A stretch of 64,000 nt of DNA from JABDIP01 sp965227455 (GTDB taxonomy: Bacteria > Pseudomonadota > Alphaproteobacteria > DSM-16000 > Inquilinaceae), in contig OZ245752.1 in assembly GCA_965227455.1 (NCBI GenBank), forward strand, positions 1,364,001 through 1,428,000, read 5' to 3'. Below the pieces are notes generated by a model. That model worked only from the letters and a program-made list of their open reading frames with translations, was not told the DNA's origin and made no database searches. Shown here piece by piece: positions 62,712 to 64,000 of this stretch; the stretch's first letter is position 1; the number at the start of each line of letters is the position of its first letter. The position numbers and the translations under genes were made by a program.

Positions 62712-62831
62712 CACGTTTGGCACCGGCGGGGCGCGCGTCCCCGCGATGGCCCGGTGATGTGACGGCAGCTCACAACCTATACTTCGTCGGCGCGATCGAT
62801 TCGCTCAACGGACCGGCTGGCTGATCCCATC

Positions 62832-63725
62832 ATGGTGAACCCGTTCATCTGGATACTGGAAAAGATCCTCGGGCCGCGGATGACCGTCGAGGAGCGGATC
62901 GCCCACAACAAAAGGCTGGCCGGCATCGCCGATCCCGAAGGTCCACCAGTGACCCAGCATGAGCTCGACGACCTGAAGGACAGGCTCCTGTCCATGCAGG
63001 CGCCGGTCATGGGCTGCCTACCGCAGGACGGGCAGGTCTCGAACCGTCCGGACGAAAGCCGGCTGGGTGGCTGGCCTGGCTGGCCCGAGGGCGAGGATCT
63101 ACCCGCCGGATCGAACGGCCTGCCAATGCTGTTTCTGTGCCAGATCAACTTCGGCGAGATGCCGGCCTTCGAGCCGTTCCCGTCAGGCGGGTTGATGCAG
63201 ATATTCGTCGCGCGAGACGAGATGTATGGGTGCCAGTTCCCGTCACAGGATCGCGAGAGTTTCAGGGTGATCTATCGCGCCGACGCCGGTGGTCTGACGA
63301 CGATCGATCCGTACCAGGGAGCCCCGGTCGGCGAATTCACGGTTTTTGAGGAAGAGCTTCATCGGGCCGGACGTCCTGTCGCCTTCGCGACCGAGAACAT
63401 GGTCCCTCCCATCGCGCACTACCTGATCGAGGCGGAGTTCTCCGCCATGTGGAACAGGGACCGATCAGCGGACTTCGATCAGATCGAAGATTTCTGCGGA
63501 GAGCGGAGCGGCCCGGAAATGTATCTCGGCGGCTATCCCCGGTTCACCCAGTACGACATTCGTTCTCCCGACCACTTGGCCGACTACGACCAGGTGATCA
63601 TGCAGTTCGGCGCGCCCCAAAACATGATGTGGGGCGACATGGGAGAGGCCTGCTTCCTCATGCGCCGTGACGATCTGGAAAAGCGCGCCTTCGACCGAGC
63701 GATCTACAATTGGGACTGCAGCTAG
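62832..63725 (+). CDS. DUF1963 (YwqG-like) protein
   Basis: A 297-residue soluble protein. The marks SRLGGWPGWPEGEDLPA, LFLCQINFGEMPAFEPFPSGGLMQIFV, LGGYPRFTQYDIR and the Met/Trp-rich FGAPQNMMWGDMGEACFLM are typical of DUF1963, a family without an established biochemical role, sometimes seen next to toxin genes. No partner toxin or immunity gene is visible here. ATG 62832 begins a short hydrophobic N terminus (VNPFIWILEKIL). Confidence 0.8.
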   Translation: MVNPFIWILEKILGPRMTVEERIAHNKRLAGIADPEGPPVTQHELDDLKDRLLSMQAPVMGCLPQDGQVSNRPDESRLGGWPGWPEGEDLPAGSNGLPMLFLCQINFGEMPAFEPFPSGGLMQIFVARDEMYGCQFPSQDRESFRVIYRADAGGLTTIDPYQGAPVGEFTVFEEELHRAGRPVAFATENMVPPIAHYLIEAEFSAMWNRDRSADFDQIEDFCGERSGPEMYLGGYPRFTQYDIRSPDHLADYDQVIMQFGAPQNMMWGDMGEACFLMRRDDLEKRAFDRAIYNWDCS

Positions 63726-63757
63726 GGCGACCCCGGTCCTCGCGGTGGTTGTCGGCC

Positions 63758-64000
63758 CTACCCTGCGTGCTCGCTGCCCCAGTTCCGTAGCGCCTTGACC
63801 ACCGGACCCAGCCCGCGTCCCTTTTCGGTGAGGTGATATTCGGCCCGCGGCGGGTGCTGCTCGTAGAACCGGCGCTCGATCACGCCATGCGCCTCCAGGG
63901 TCTTCAGCCGATCCGACAGCGTGTTAGGACCAATTCCGGTCAGGCTATCCATCAGGTCCTGGTACCGGCGCGGGCCCTGTAGAAACAGGTCCCGAAGGAT
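63758..64000 (-). CDS. HxlR-family regulator, cut by window edge
   Basis: The C-terminal 80 residues of a winged-helix regulator; the frame stays open to the last base, so the start is outside the window. ILRDLFLQGPRRYQDLMDSL followed by TGIGPNTLSDRLKTLEAHGVIERR in pieces is the HxlR DNA-binding core, and EYHLTEKGRGLGPVVKALRNWG the end. Regulators of this family respond to small molecules or oxidants. It converges on the DUF1963 gene. Confidence 0.85.
   Translation of the reverse strand: MLRDLFLQGPRRYQDLMDSLTGIGPNTLSDRLKTLEAHGVIERRFYEQHPPRAEYHLTEKGRGLGPVVKALRNWGSEHAG

Overview
The window looks like chromosome of a GC-rich alphaproteobacterium, probably Rhodospirillales-like. Pointers are an NDUFS4-type complex I accessory protein gene, a ferritin-VIT iron exporter of MbfA type, a CtrA-type TTAA-N7-TTAAC site, TAXI-TRAP and tripartite tricarboxylate transporters, and a form II CoxL-type molybdenum hydroxylase. 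The genus cannot be set from sequence alone. I see no transposase, phage gene, CRISPR array or rRNA. The region reads as metabolic, transport and signalling genes in short operons, with several palindromic intergenic repeats.

Layout. 0-6.3 kb: the end of metC overlapping hisI, two tandem paralogous mini membrane proteins, the modABC molybdate transporter and a FemAB-like acyltransferase. 6.3-10.1 kb: tRNA-Arg, an NDUFS4-like gene, tRNA-Pro, a membrane glycosyltransferase and a tandem pair of O-methyltransferases. 10.1-18.8 kb: DUF192, gltS, a histone-deacetylase-like gene, an aldolase-like/PfkB pair, the iron exporter, a VOC-cupin-cupin fusion, and an atypical epimerase behind an Rrf2 regulator. 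18.9-22.5 kb: a TPP riboswitch and thiBPQ. 22.7-27.1 kb: a hybrid kinase, a stand-alone receiver, DinB and an AraC-GyrI regulator. 27.1-31.2 kb (minus strand): a periplasmic binding protein followed by tctC-tctB-tctA. 31.3-36.6 kb: a possibly frameshifted GGCT-like gene, an SDR, a class 3 lipase, prpB and prpD. 36.7-45.7 kb: two adjacent TolB/TPR regulators, one with a cyclase domain, divergent from a small lipoprotein, an RND efflux pair and a potassium channel. 45.9-52.1 kb: an M23 peptidase, an OmpR/TctE-type two-component system, an OmpA protein, an antiporter and a universal stress protein. 52.3-62.7 kb: an NhaD-like antiporter, TAXI binding protein and fused TRAP permease, coxG and coxSLM, closed by a strong terminator. 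The right edge holds a DUF1963 protein and a partial HxlR regulator.

Genes that work together: modABC can supply molybdate for the coxSLM molybdenum hydroxylase. The TPP riboswitch controls thiamine uptake. prpBD belongs to the methylcitrate route. The TAXI-TRAP genes next to coxG/coxSLM suggest uptake of an organic acid that the hydroxylase may oxidise; this is inference. The most promising places for new biology are the duplicated mini membrane proteins under a CtrA-like palindrome, the 57-residue lipoprotein coupled to the RND pump, the aldolase/PfkB pair, and the form II hydroxylase with its transporter.
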